A stretch of 64,000 bases of DNA from Trichobilharzia szidati (taxonomy: Eukaryota; Platyhelminthes; Trematoda; Strigeidida; Schistosomatidae): the NCBI GenBank assembly GCA_944472155.2, contig OX235279.1:139286920-139350919 (forward strand), read 5' to 3'. The notes under the pieces are model-generated. The model was given only the letters and a program-made list of their open reading frames with translations. It searched no databases and was not told the origin of the DNA. The position numbers and the translations under genes are program-made. Each line of letters begins with the position of its first letter. Position 1 is the first letter of the stretch. Positions 42,985 to 54,867 of the stretch are shown piece after piece.

Positions 42985-45900
42985 TAAATCATCATCATCA
43001 TCAGTCCCTTGACTTTCGTCGTGTGGGTGCTATGACAGTTCGCGCTATCAGTCTTCGCCATTCTTCTCGGTTTAATGCTATTTTCTGTAGCGTATCCAAG
43101 GGCATTTCAGTCCACTCTTTTATGTTGTCAAGCCAGCTCTTATTCGGTCGACTTCTCTTTCGGGCTCCTCCTACTGCGCCTTGTAGAATCGTTTTGGACA
43201 ATGTGTCATGTCTTACCGTGTGGCCGAACCATTGTAGTTTCCGTTTCTTTACGATTGAAAGGAGTGGTTCCTGTTTTCCTGCCAGTCTATGGACCTGGTG
43301 TAAGACATATTCATTAGTTTTCCTTTCAAGGTAACTTATTCCTAGGATCCTTCTATAGCTTTTGTTTTCGAAGGCTTGTATTCTTCTTTCTGTCTCTGCA
43401 TTCAGGGTCCAGCTCACATCCGTATAGGAATACAGAGAGGACCAGTGACGAGTAGAGTTTCATTTTTGCTGAGACGCTGATGTTGCTCTTCCATATTTTC
43501 CCTAACTTGGACATGGTGGCAGAGGCTAGGTTTAGTCGAATTTTTATTTCCTTAGTGGACCTTCCATCTTTTGTTAGGGTAGACCAAAGGTATTTGAAAG
43601 TTTCAACCTCTTCTAATACATGTCCATCAAGTCTGATACATCTATCTGAGTTGTTTCCTCCGTTAATGAGTATTTTGCTTTTTTCTGTGCTGATTTCCAT
43701 GCCCACAGATTTGGTTGCAACATCAAGTCTTGAGGTGAGGTCCTGAACTTGATCAATGTTTTCCCCAATGAGGGCTATATCATCAGCAAATCTGGGGTTG
43801 GAAATTGGTCTTCCGTTTATGCTAAGTGTCGGTGTAAAGTCATGTAGGGTTTGTGTCATAATATGTTCGAGGAATAAATTAAAGAGGACTGGTGAGAGAA
43901 TGCACCCTTGGCGTACTCCTATAGTTGTTCTGAAGAACTCGCCAGTTTGATTATTTAGAGATACTGCACTACTAGATTTGTTATATAAAGACTTAATAAC
44001 CTCAATTATGTTTTTATCTATAATGTAGTTATTCATGACTTGCCATAAGCCTTCGTGCCACACACGGTCAAAGGCCTTCTTAAAATCGATAAAGTTGTGT
44101 ACTAGCATTTTTTGGTGTTGTAGAAATTTTTCGTTTAGTACCCTTATGTTAAAAATTTGTTCAGCAGTGCTTCTGCCTGGTCTGAATCCGGCCTGTTCTT
44201 CTGAGAGTATTTCCTCTACTTTCTTTTTGAGTCTGTTCAATATTACTTTCAGCATGACTTTACTTGGGTGGCTGATTAAACTTATTGTTCTGTAGTTCTC
44301 GCACTGCTTTGAGTCCCCTTTCTTAAATATTGGAATGATTAGCGACTGAGTCCATTCTTTAGGCCATTCTTTTTCTTGCCAGATTTTTTGACAGGCTGCT
44401 TTCAGCCATTTAACTGTTTGTGGTCCACCATGTTTAATTAGTTCTGCCGGTATGTTGTCAATTCCTGGTGATTTATCTCCCTTAAGTGATTTTATTGCTT
44501 CCTCTACTTCTGACTCTAGTATGGGTGAATCACCGATCTCCCTATTGTCCCAGCATGAATTGTTTATTAGGCTATAATTAGGGCTTATTTTATGATTGTA
44601 GAGTCCCTTACAGTATTCTGTCCACCTTCTAAGGATATCTGCTTCTTCTGTTAAGAGGGTGACTTTACCATCCTCAATTATGGTTGCTCTATTCAGTTTC
44701 GTATTGGTCAGCTTACTCAGTGTTTCGAATGCTTTTTTATTGTTGCCTCCCCTTAAGCTATTATCGATGATATTACATTGTTCAGTAATCCAGCCCTCTT
44801 TTGCTCTCTTCATTTTGGAGCGTATTTCTTTGTCTACTGTTCTATACTCTTCCCTGTACTGGGAATTAAGTCCTTTCTTCTTTTTTAGTTCTCTTCTTGT
44901 ATCACACAGGTTTAAAATATCGTCTGTGACCCATGGTTTGATTTTCTTTCTTTTGTTACCCAGAACTTCTGTTGCTGATTCATGCAGCACTGTTTTAATG
45001 GTTTCAGTGAGTGAATCGATATTGTCGTGAATCAAGGTAAGTGCAGCAAACTTGCCCCCTACATTTGCCTTAAACATTTCTGCTATGTTTGGGTCCCTAA
45101 GTTTCTCTAGGTCATATCTGATTCGAGGGCTTATTTGTCTGCGGTTCTGTTTTAGTTTTAATTTTATAGTCATTAAAACCATGTCATGATCGCTGCCTAT
45201 GTCTGCTCCAGGAAAAGTTCTGGTTTTAGCCTTGTTAATGCTTGACTTGAATCTTGCTGGGAACAGAATGTAGTCTATCTGGCTATGTGTTTTGTTGTCA
45301 GGTGAGTGCCATGTTGTTTTCCTTGATGTCTTATGAGGGAATAGAGTGTTGGCCAGTGTGAGCTTGTGGCTGCTTGCAAATTCCAGCAGTCTTATTCCTC
45401 TCTCATTGGTTTCACCTAATCCAAAACGTCCAGCTGTGCCTGCCCATTGGTCATATGCATCTTCACCTACCTTAGCATTCCAGTCACCCATGACAATAAG
45501 AATGTCTTTTTTCGGAGCCTCATTAATACACTCCTCTAGTTCATCATAGAAGCATTCTACTTCCTCGTCCTGGTATTCAGATGTAGGCGCATAAACTTGT
45601 ATTATTGTTATGTTAAGTGGTTGAGCCCTAACTCGTAGAGAAATGATTCTATTGTTTACGGGTCTACAGCTTATTACAGAGTTAACTTGTTTTTTGTTTG
45701 CGATGAAACCCACACCATGTTGGTGTTTCTCTTCGTCCCCACTGTACCATATCTTATGACCCTCTTCTGTAGTTGTTACTCCCGAGCCTGTCCACCTAAC
45801 TTCTGATAAGCCTAGGATGTCCCATCGGTATTTACTGAGTTCATGGGTCAGTTCTTTTACTTTCCCACAGGCATTAAGCGTTCGAACATTCCATGTTCCT

Positions 45901-46690
45901 ATGACTGTGTCAGCATTTGGGAGTTTTATTAGTCGGTGTGTCTCAGTAGCTAACTTATCACTTCTGCCCTGTGACACGGCAGCAGAAAGCGCGGTCGTTG
46001 TTAGACCGGGCCCCGACCGATCCGGCATGGCGTTTACTGATATTGTTCTCATCATAGCATTACACTGGGTTTGATAGGTCTTGACGGCACCCATCTCCTA
46101 TCCAAGACCGATTTTTCCTCAGGGTTGTCTCCCGAAGATGGACTGTCTTTCTGGACTTATGAGCTCCATCTGCCCAGTATTGTGTTTGATAGTTCCTGGT
46201 GGGAACTATCTCCTCTCCTAGAGCGATGTACCCTAAGGGTTGTTTCCCTAAGGTGGACTTATATTACTTACCTTATCTTACTTACCTTACCATGTCTCCG
46301 CAACCGTAAGCCCTACAGAGACGAGACTAGTACCAATAGATTCCTCTCGTCGAGCAGAATCCAATGGTATATAAATCAACGCTCTTCCTAAGGAAAATAC
46401 CGGGGTTTACCTGCGTAGCCGTTCCCGCCTCTCTGGTGTCCCTGAGGTTGATGCTGCCTATTACAGACCTATGCCATAGCATACAACCTAATGTTGCGGA
46501 GCTAAAAGTGTCAGGAGCTACGCCTGTAGCATGACCTACAGGCCAAGAGACAGAGTATCCTCCCTAGTCTTTGAAAATCCCTAGTCGGTCGAAGAGAAGC
46601 TATGTGTCCTTGAGACTGGTGGTAGTGGATAGATCTCATCAAGGGCTATCCATTGGTATATAGCTTCTCTAGGTCCGTCCCATGCCACGC
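42985..46690 (-). mobile_element. RTE-clade LINE (SR2-like), nearly intact
   Basis: The coding part is 46094-43001 on the minus strand. The 3' end on the left is a short ATG-type repeat (atcatcatcatcatc on the plus strand, 42989-43003), the usual RTE tail. DNA to the right (46095-46690) is probably its 5' UTR, though its limit is uncertain. Confidence 0.85.
43001..46094 (-). pseudogene. RTE endonuclease-reverse transcriptase, one frameshift
   Basis: A 913-codon frame begins with ATG at 46094. Endonuclease blocks are GTWNVRTL (residues 66-73), LGLSEVRWTG, VYAPTSEYQDEEV, VMGDWNAKVG, HSQIDYILFP and GSDHDMV. RT blocks are SPGIDNIPAELIK, WTQSLIIPIFKKGD, NYRTISL, EEQAGFRPGRS, DFKKAFDRVWH, VRQGCILSPVLFNLF and the FADD active-site box (residue about 767). 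Near 43400, after LYGCE, the frame shifts. The C-terminal part continues at 43417-43001 (ETERRIQAFENKSYRRILG, KLQWFGHTVRHD, ARTVIAPTRRKSRD). Apart from that single shift it looks complete, so it is one of the younger copies here. Confidence 0.9.
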
Positions 46691-47380
46691 AATAAATTCA
46701 ACTGTGTAAAAAGGGTGCAACAAAGAAGTAACAGTGAACTATAAGTGAGTAACGCTGACGCAAGAAATGGTAGGAATAGAAAGAAATGAAATGAGTGGAA
46801 AACTTTGTAATAATACTAGTAATCTCCTTTTTTCCAAAACAGTACTTGACTTATTTACCTAAGCATTTTAACGTGTCTTCTAATTATCTTATTTTTGTCT
46901 TCGTGGACATTGCCTAAGATGCTGTTGTACGCATCGTCTGGAAGCAGCCTTTAATTTCATCTACCTTTCGCAAAGTTTGTCGTACGAAACGTCGAAATTC
47001 TACTGACTGGATAGCGCTACTATCGGTGTTTATGTTACTTGTGCAGCGATACACAAGACTTGACACGTTATGACGACGTATGCTTGTAATAACATTACCT
47101 ACATAGTAAATACAATGCTAATTACAAAAACTCGTCATTATCTTTTCATTGCGTACTTATAAGAAAAAATTTCACCTTATTGTATTACTTCTCATACTAA
47201 GTACTGGAAATTCCGCCTAGAACTCACTTCTACTTGTGCTCTATAAAATACTTTCTATTATATTCGCAAATTACTCTTAAACTTTTGTCACATGAAACGG
47301 TAAAACAGGAGGCGTATACAGTTTAGAAGTTAGGGTATATTTGCAGTTGTTGACACAAAATATATGTACATCCTCCATTT
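46691..47380. other. AT-rich DNA without a recognisable gene
   Basis: No frame or motif recognised. A short stretch near 46825-46860 (tttttccaaaacagtacttga) resembles the reversed LINE 3' end at 26160-26180. Confidence 0.45.
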
Positions 47381-47930
47381 TCAGACGTGAAAATTCTCAA
47401 AGTAATTCAGGGTTGCGCGCAGTGCACTAATAGTGTGTTCATTACTATAATTATCCTGCACAACTGCGAAGCTTCTGTTCAATTGCCGGCGAAGTTGCAG
47501 TATCTCCCTGCAGGCTTTGTTTACTGAACTTTCACACGGCACACTACTTGGTAGTAACGGATCCTGCCAAAACCATCTGTGACACAGTCGAAGTACTTTG
47601 TCAACTAAAAGTATTAATTTAAATATAAGTAAGAGTTTGATTTACCTGTAAACTGAGGAATTTGAGTGTGACACAGCAGCATATGCCGGCAAGGTATTCC
47701 TTGTGCCCTAAAAATTCTACAGGTACAAGTTGAATTGGTATAATCCACTTGGTGCAGATAGATGTCGTCAGTTATGATAGCCAAATCATTAGTATACAAC
47801 TCTATACTCATTCGACGATTGCGGCCATAGTCCTTGACAGTTAACCAAGCGGCATAAGGAGTGAAGTTTCGTAATATCGGCATAACTGGTTCTGGTGCCT
47901 GGTACTTATGAATCCGACAACTTTCGACGA
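47381..47930 (-). pseudogene. SWIM zinc-finger protein fragment (MULE transposase-like) with 41-nt intron
   Basis: The minus-strand frame from about 47930 encodes RNFTPYAAWLTVKDYGRN, then STCTCRIFRAQGIPCRHMLLC, a SWIM zinc finger (CxC...CxH). SWIM fingers sit at the C-terminus of Mutator-like (MULE) transposases and in some host proteins. After TACAG a candidate intron runs 47645-47605 (41 nt, gtaaat...ttttag). The frame then continues as VDKVLRLCHRWFWQDP and LRRQLNRSFAVVQDN to a stop at 47383-47381. A stop lies just upstream of LPKVSIVESC near 47945, and the N-terminal catalytic part is not found. A fragment or a gene with distant exons are both possible. Confidence 0.55.
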
Positions 47931-48085
47931 TAGATACTTTTGGCAGTCACACTCTTGCTTGTCAGTGGATATATGAACGAGTATGAATTCGTTTAATTTC
48001 AACGGTATACGCAACAATACAGACATGTAAGAGTCAGACCCGTCTGGTCTTCGCAGATCTATGTCTTTAAGTATACCGGTGAATC

Positions 48086-48334
48086 ATGTCTGCCCGTAGT
48101 AAAGGTGGAAAGAGATTGGGTAAAGGAGGAGCCAAGCGACATCGCAAGGTTCTCCGAGACAACATCCAAGGCATCACGAAGCCCGCTATTCGCCGTCTCG
48201 CTCGTCGTGGTGGTGTAAAACGCATCTCAGGCCTGATCTACGAAGAGACTCGTGGTATCCTGAAGGTGTTTCTGGAGAATGTGAATCGTTACGCTGTGAC
48301 ATGCACGGAGCATGCAATGATGAAGTGGCGCTAA
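48086..48334 (+). pseudogene. Histone H4, truncated and diverged
   Basis: H4 is a core nucleosome histone, normally 103 residues. This frame has ATG and 82 codons. Most of the histone fold is kept: [32 protein letters not shown]. The tail is altered ([15 protein letters not shown] with substitutions at usually invariant Gly positions), NVNRYAVTC replaces the usual NVIRDAVTY, and after EHA the frame reads MMKWR and stops, losing the C-terminal 20 or so residues. Changes at such conserved sites mark it as a pseudogene. Confidence 0.85.
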
Positions 48335-49804
48335 AGGTCAAGTGAGTCCATTGAAACAAAAGTTCGAAAGTTCAATGTACACTACAGACAGCTGAAACGA
48401 CTACAGCCAGACAAGTGAAGAGAGTGATTCGCACTGTTACGCTTAGGACATGATTGATTTCAACAGAGTTCTGTGGTGGGTAGAAGCCTTGAAGAAAGTT
48501 AAGTAGGTTACAGAGCAAAACTATGAGGCTAACAGGTGGAGTAATAGGCTTCATTGTGAGTCTTTTATTCGTTACGAATACTAACGAGCGTTAAGCTGCA
48601 TACACTACAGACGAGGTATCAGAATGAGTCGGTTGGGAATTGAAGCCAGACCACATATGTGGGTGGAAAGCATTGTACCTGTGAATCATTCGCGCACTAA
48701 ACATGTATTGTGTTCTGCCGAAGTGTGTGAGCAGAGAACTACTGTTCACGTAGACTGGAATAATGTAAACGCGTTTTCAAAGTGGATAGTTCTCGACAGT
48801 TATAAGGGATATTGGGAAGCTGACCTGGTTATAGTTCGTTCGGCTTTGTAGAAGTTCCAGACCCCGGAGACCTATGTATTCGCTCTCAGTGACTCTAATT
48901 TAATGGTGTTCGTCAGACAATGTGAAACCATCAGAAAACTATGAACGTGATCTAACTGGTCTCTGCTGGTATCTAGTAACCTACTGAAGCAGGAGTTGTA
49001 TGACAGAAGACACAGGGAATCTGAAGTGAGTGAAGGCCCAGTAAATGCGTCATTCGATGGATGCCCGAAAGCAACTTTTGAACTTGAGAGTGGCGAATAC
49101 TCAAGTCTAGCATTGCTTACACAGCTGTCTGTATTGGAAAGGAACTGCCCATAATCTTATCGAAGATGACTTGTAAGACTGACCGAACCTGAACTAGTAT
49201 TCCTGTGAATGACGCTCGATTCGTTGACCAGCACAGTTCTATGATAGTGAATAGAAGACAAAGGTGAAGAATGAGATGGATAATCCCCAAGGGTGTAGTG
49301 ACTTCGTAACTAAAGTGTGGGTTTGAGGTGCACACTCCCATACGACATTCAGATTTTTGATGCAAAACACAAAAGGTGAGTTCTGCACTCAAATCTAGTA
49401 CGACAGAGAAGCAGTTTGAAAGTTGTTTACTGACTGGAGAGATGGGGTCCGTTTCGAATATTTCCATGTCCAAATTTGTCACAGCCTTTATAAATAAACG
49501 CGAAATTCAGTGAGTCGCAACAGAACTCAGTAAAATAAAATAAATAAAATCTTATCCATAATGGACTGAGTAAAATAGACTTTTGGACACCGAATTTTAT
49601 TGTGTGTGTAGTAAGATCTTTCGTAATGGCTGTTAGCATCCTTCATCGCCTGAGTTCTCCAGTTGTATTCTCTATGAGATTGGTTTTCTGATCGAAGTGG
49701 TGTACAGGAGAAGCAAGCTTCATCTGCTTGCTACTTGTCCCACCAGACGATACTTGTGAATGAAAAGGTGATTGCTGGCGGCTAACAATGCATCCAGTTC
49801 AAGG
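48335..49804. other. About 1.5 kb without a recognisable gene
   Basis: A 75-codon frame at 48624-48851 and a 121-codon minus frame at 49117-49482 have no motif I recognise. Neither is supported by context. Confidence 0.45.
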
Positions 49805-50205
49805 CACCTGTTACTTAACTTTCGAGACAATATGACTCAACGAATAGTCACATCGGAATCACAACTACACAAAGACACAGAAATCACACGAACAGCTGAA
49901 TACCTACCTATTCCCTAAATTCATCAGTCAGCACGAATTCACACAGTAACACTGAACAGTCTGTCTCGCTGCATGTACAAGTAATGAATCAAGACACTGG
50001 AGAATCAATACAATCAACACATATTTATTTCAGTCAAAACACGTACAATAACACGTACAATGGATGTTCTGCACTCATTGAAGTCAGCAGACTGTGAACT
50101 CCGTTGAAAAACACCATCGAAATTATTGGCTGACTAAGCTAGCTAGCTAGCTGGCTAGCTACAAACATTCATCTCCATCCACTCCTCGTCTGGATCGATT
50201 CAGAT

Positions 50206-50454
50206 TCAAGCCTTCTTCGCAGCTTCTGACACTTGAGAAGCATTCACCGACTCTGTGTTCAACGTGACTACAGTTGGTTCGGATGAAGATGTGAAGGTGT
50301 ACTGACTTTCCGTCGAGGTCTCATTGGTGTTGACAGACGGAGCCTGTGTTGTATTCGAGGATGAAGGTGTTGTCGTCATCGTGTGAGCACCTGACAGTAA
50401 ATGATGTGTCACACACAGCAACACAACCACCTTGAACAACATGGATGTGATCAT
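50206..50454 (-). CDS. Small secreted Ser/Thr-rich protein, copy 1
   Basis: 82 codons with ATG at 50454 and TGA at 50206. Residues 1 to about 25 are a signal peptide (MITSMLFKVVVLLCVTHHLL, then SGAHT). The rest is rich in Thr, Ser and Asn (PSSSNTTQAPSVNTNETSTE), with several N-x-S/T sites (NTT, NET, NAS) suggesting heavy glycosylation, and a short basic end (AAKKA). The TATA box at 50503-50494 lies about 45 bp upstream of the ATG. The design resembles small secreted schistosome proteins such as micro-exon gene products, but I cannot name a family. The copy at 60758-61006 encodes the same protein. Confidence 0.65.
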   Translation of the reverse strand: MITSMLFKVVVLLCVTHHLLSGAHTMTTTPSSSNTTQAPSVNTNETSTESQYTFTSSSEPTVVTLNTESVNASQVSEAAKKA

Positions 50455-50493
50455 TTGTATGAGTGTGATTGGCGTCCTTTTGCGTTACTCGTC

Positions 50494-50503
50494 TATATAT
50501 ATA
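50494..50503 (-). promoter_or_regulatory. TATA box of secreted-protein gene copy 1
   Basis: tatatatata, 40-49 bp upstream of the ATG at 50454 and conserved in the second copy. The transcription start is not known. Confidence 0.5.
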
Positions 50504-51164
50504 CTTGTGTGTGTGAAGTATAATCCGTGACATGATAGAGATTAGGTGTGGTATGGAATGATGAGGATTGAGGTCATTGTGAAGTAGGTCAATGAAAGTT
50601 GATCACTACTGGTACGAATGATAGTTGTAATGGTGATATGTGGTTGTGTTTAAGAGGTGTAGATGTGATATAGTTGGATACTTTTGTTGACGTTTTCTGG
50701 AATTGAATGTAATAAATAAGATTATTTCCTAAAATGTCGGTCGTTGTTATGGCGTTTCTGCCCTGCAAATGATGTATTTCCTTATTCAGTTTACTCTCAA
50801 TCACACTGAATATTTTACTTTGAATAAACATCTCTTGTCAAGTTTAAGTGATAAATTTGTATTTCGCATTCTTACACTCTGTCAATATATATTTTGCAAG
50901 CTGCCAAAAGGGATATGAGAATATGTAATCATGAAGAATCACAGATTACAAACCACAGTATTTTTAACATTTGATACATACAAAATCTAATTATTTGTAG
51001 ATGTCTTCATATATGAATTTTGGCTACAAAATACAGGATGAAGGCAGCTGTAGGACAAATCAGTAACCCGCGTTTAAGTGAAGAACCCCTCAGAATTATC
51101 AAGAATTCATCTACCATCAGCTGTGAGATGGGACAACAAAAGTTCAAAGTCAAAGACATAGTAG

Positions 51165-51653
51165 GTGAACGGTGACTTTACTTTGAATCATTTATTTGGA
51201 AATAAGTTAATGGGAGTTACATCGAAGCCTACTGACATGGTTACACTAAGATTATATGGACTACCAAAAGTGCATAAAATTGGTTTGCCACTTCGACCAG
51301 TGCTGGACATGTGTAATTCACCATATCACGCAACAGCAAAATGGCTAGTGAAGCTCCTGAAACCTCTGCATAATGAATTGGTAAGACAGAGAGAGCGTAA
51401 ACGGTAGTTTCGAATTTGTCGAAAAATAAGAGATCTTAATGTGAACGACAAGTTTATGATATCATTTGATGTATCCTCCTTGTTCGCCAATGTACCGTTA
51501 ATGGAGACAGCGGATTTCACATGTGATGAGATTACTAAGCGAAACGTGGACATCGGCATTTCTGTATCCTCCTCGAAGGAACTTATTTTAAGATGTACAA
51601 TGAATGTTGATTTGTTATTCAATAAGGAATATTACAGACAAACTGATGGTGTA
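51165..51653 (+). pseudogene. PLE-1 reverse transcriptase, N-terminal part
   Basis: It shows MVTLRLYGLPKVHKIGLPLR and PVLDMCNSPYH, typical of PLE RT. After a stop at 51405-51407 it continues with FMISFDVSSLFANVPLMETA (catalytic Asp block), up to YYRQTDGV at the LINE insertion point. The frame from 51441 runs on by chance into the LINE and makes an artificial 930-codon ORF. Confidence 0.8.
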
Positions 51654-54600
51654 CCATATTCCATGTACATTTTGCATCTATTTACTCATATTTTGTTGGT
51701 GTTTACATTTAAAATTATGCATTCTAATCGTATCATTCACTCTCGGGATTATATAAAATGCTTAAAACCTAAAAACGTTCATATTTGCAATAAACTCAAG
51801 AAAAAGCACCATGGTGGTTGGCAACGTGCTTTAAAATCTACACCCATACATCAAACTACTGTTCCGGTTATCGTTAGTAGGAACTGTCGGTCACTGCCTA
51901 ACAAAATTCCGGATTTTCAGTCCCTGTTGTTGTCCGAAACTTATCATAATACTGGTATTGTAACTCTACAAGAAACCTGGCTTCATGACTCATATGATGA
52001 CAATATAGTATCTTTAAATGATTTTAATGTATTCCGACAAGACCGTGTTTGTTCCAAGAAAAAATGCGGCGGTGGAGTAGCTACATTTATTCACTCAAAA
52101 TGGTCTATTTCTAACAATGTTTGTTTCAAATTCTCGAATGACTACATTTATTGCATCACTGTCAGATGTCGCCCTAGACACTTGTCAAAATACAAATTCA
52201 TTTATATTTCTAATGTTTATGTCTCTCCTGGCTGTACCATATCGGATTTATCTATGTTCGCAGATGAATTCACCGCTTTTGCTGCAGCTTGTTTCGAGAA
52301 CTCTTTATCAATAGTGACTGGCGATTTTAACTCTTGTGATCACTCCTTCCTTATATCACTTGGCCATGACAATATTGTTAACTTTGCTACCCGTCTCGAA
52401 AAAACACTAGATCTAGTATTCATCAATGATGTTGGTATATATGAAGCTCGCAAACGTGCTCCTGTATTGAACTCTGACCACTGCATCATACGTGTACTGC
52501 CTAAAATATATTCCAAATCACACAAACGTGTCTTCTCTCACCTCTACAGTAAATTTCAACGGAGATGCTACTCACAAGATAATCTAAGCAAACTCAGATG
52601 CATGTTGATAGATACTAACTGGGACCTATTTACAGAACAAACATTAAATGACACAATCACAAACACCACAGATTATCTTAAATTCTGTTTGGAAATATGT
52701 TGTCCTAAAGAAACATTATTCACTCGTTTTGACCGTTTCTCTTCTCCATATCTCAAAAAGCTCCGTAGAGATAAAGAACTGTTGTTCAAAACAAATGATA
52801 AGTCAGGTGTAAAAAAGCTAAATCCTCTGATAAAACTCGAAATGCACAGACTAAATGTTTTATACAACCAAAGATTTTTGTCATGTAAAACCCCTTCTAG
52901 TTTATGGAAACTTTTTAAAGAAATAACTAGCGGTAAGCGGTGTAATTCTGTACAATCTCTTAATGTTAATAATCTTAATAAGTCTTTCATACGCTCCTCT
53001 GACGATATCCTTCCTAATGATACAAATCACATAGACAATAATTTTAATGGTTTTAATACCCTTGATGTGCTTAAATGTCTCCGTTCTCTTAAGCCTTCCC
53101 AAAGCCTTGGTCCTGATGGCGTACCTGCCATTGTCCTCAGGAACTGTGCTGATATTTTGTGTTACCCTCTTACTAATATTTTTAATGCTTCCTTTTCCAG
53201 TAATGTTCTACCTTCTGCATGGAAAAACATTAAAATTGTCCCTATACCAAAACAATCTTCTGGTACCGATAGTAAATTTAGGCCTATTGCAATTACTTCT
53301 CCTTTTTTAAAATTGATGGAAAAACTACTTTTACTTCGTCTTGAACCTTCATTGAAAGCTTTTAATGACCCTAAGCAATTTGCACATAAACATGGTAGAA
53401 GTACCTTGGATGCTGCGGTTGTCTTATATCATAATGTTGTTTCTTGTTTAGACAAAGGTGCCAAATATGTCCGTGGTGCTTTCCTAGACTACACATCTGC
53501 GTTTGACTCTGTACCTAGGGGCCTTTTATTAAATAAGCTCTCCTTGACGCACACAGCATCCTGGGCTAAGAGTTGGTTGCATTCTTATTTTTCTGATAGA
53601 ATGCAGTATACTGCATATAATGGCAAATCTTCTTCTGCTTTGCTTACAAAAGCCGGTGTTCCTCAAGGTGCCGTCCTCTCTCCCTTTCTTTTTTCTTTCT
53701 TCTTACATGACCTGCCAGATTTAAACGAAACCAATTTTGTCAAATATGCTGATGATCTGACTGTATCACTGCCTATCACTTCTGAGTCTGACTGCTCCAA
53801 ACTTAATAGCTTTTTGTTGGACATCAGCATGTGGTCTAAGTCAAATGGTCTTATGTTAAATCCTTCCAAATGTCAGGCAGTTAACTTTACCTTCAACCAT
53901 CGACGTGACATACATGAACTAGTTAGTTCCCATGATGCCTGTAGCATAGATGGTACAGAAATTGAAACCAAATCAAGCATTAAATACCTTGGATTAGTTC
54001 TTTCCTCGGACCTTTCATGGTCATCTCACATTTTATTAGTCTCTAAGAAAATGTTTCGTCTTACCTTCTACACTAAAAAGTTAAGACAACAAGGTATCAG
54101 CCAACCTTTAGTTCTGCGATTTTTAAACTCCTGTATTTTACCCATTTTACTTTATTGTTCTCCATTAATCTTTCCTGGGCTTCTTAAAAAAAGACTATGC
54201 CGTATTACGAAGGGTATTAAATGCTGTGAGTAGGGCTTGTGGTTTGCCACTGCGTGATCTCGCCAATACCATAGTCGAGAGACACGTAAATTCCTGTAAA
54301 AATTGGGCAAAGGCCGTACTGTCAGACCCTCTGCACCCTCTTTATTCACAATTATCCCCTTGTATCTCATCAGGTAGAACGAGAAGTCAATATAAGAAAT
54401 TATATGCTCGTACCACTAAGTACAAAAATTCTACAATACCGTACTTAGCCCGTATTTTATGTGATGAAGACACTGTTAGACGTGAAACATATAAGTTACT
54501 ATGTAATTAGCATAGTGAATCGACCCTTTCATTGTTCATCTTTCTGTAATTCTATGGTGTCACCCTTTCTATCGTTTAATTATAACTTTGCTATTTTTAT

Positions 54601-54844
54601 TTTAGTTGTTATTACTATTATTACTATAATTTTATATTTTTCTCCTTATCCTCTACTGTAATTGCTACATAGCTCCTATAAAAACGTTTTGTTATCATTA
54701 TTATGTATTAATTATTCCGTTTATCTACTTTTTTTTGTTTGTTGTTGTCGTTTTTGAGTAAATTAGATGCAATACTGTACTGAATGCTGAAAATTCCTTG
54801 CTGTATCATTAATACTGTTTCTGGAATAAAGCAAAATTATTATT
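51654..54844 (+). mobile_element. LINE (CR1/Jockey-like, LINE-B) inserted in PLE-1
   Basis: A 23-bp target duplication (attacagacaaa ... ggtgta) lies at 51631-51653 and 54845-54867. Between them are 3.2 kb with endonuclease, RT and a 3' end (gaatgctgaaaattccttgc ... ggaataaagcaaa) closing with TTATTATT. It appears close to full length. Relics of the same family are at 26110-26245 and 41790-42840. Confidence 0.9.
51834..54510 (+). pseudogene. LINE-B endonuclease-reverse transcriptase, one frameshift
   Basis: Endonuclease blocks are LQETWLHDS (near 51970), KKKCGGGVATFIHS, YVSPGCT, VTGDFNSCDHSF (near 52315) and LNSDHCIIRV (near 52470). RT blocks are LKPSQSLGPDGVPAIVL (near 53090), WKNIKIVPIPKQ, KFRPIAITSPF, HKHGRSTLDAAVV, DYTSAFDSVPRGLL, VPQGAVLSPFLFSFF and KYADDLTV (near 53742). 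Near 54213 the frame shifts, and the C-terminal part continues at 54226-54510 (SRACGLPLRDLANTIVERH, SQYKKLYARTTK). No ATG of its own is obvious at the 5' end. Confidence 0.85.
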
Positions 54845-54867
54845 ATTACAGACAAACTGATGGTGTA

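Larger units (their letters stand above)
49805..50681. repeat. Segmental duplication, copy 1
   Basis: It matches 60356-61232 almost base for base (for example ggatcg versus gaatcg near 50194/60746) and in part 57687-57913. It contains the small secreted protein gene and an agctagctagctagctggct run near 50139. Confidence 0.88.

Noticed and set aside
48624..48851. 75-codon plus-strand frame as a gene
   Set aside because: No recognisable domain, signal peptide or regulatory context.
51441..54233. A single 930-residue Penelope-LINE fusion protein
   Set aside because: The 23-bp target duplication shows the LINE is an insertion. The first 71 codons belong to PLE-1, and the in-frame join is chance.
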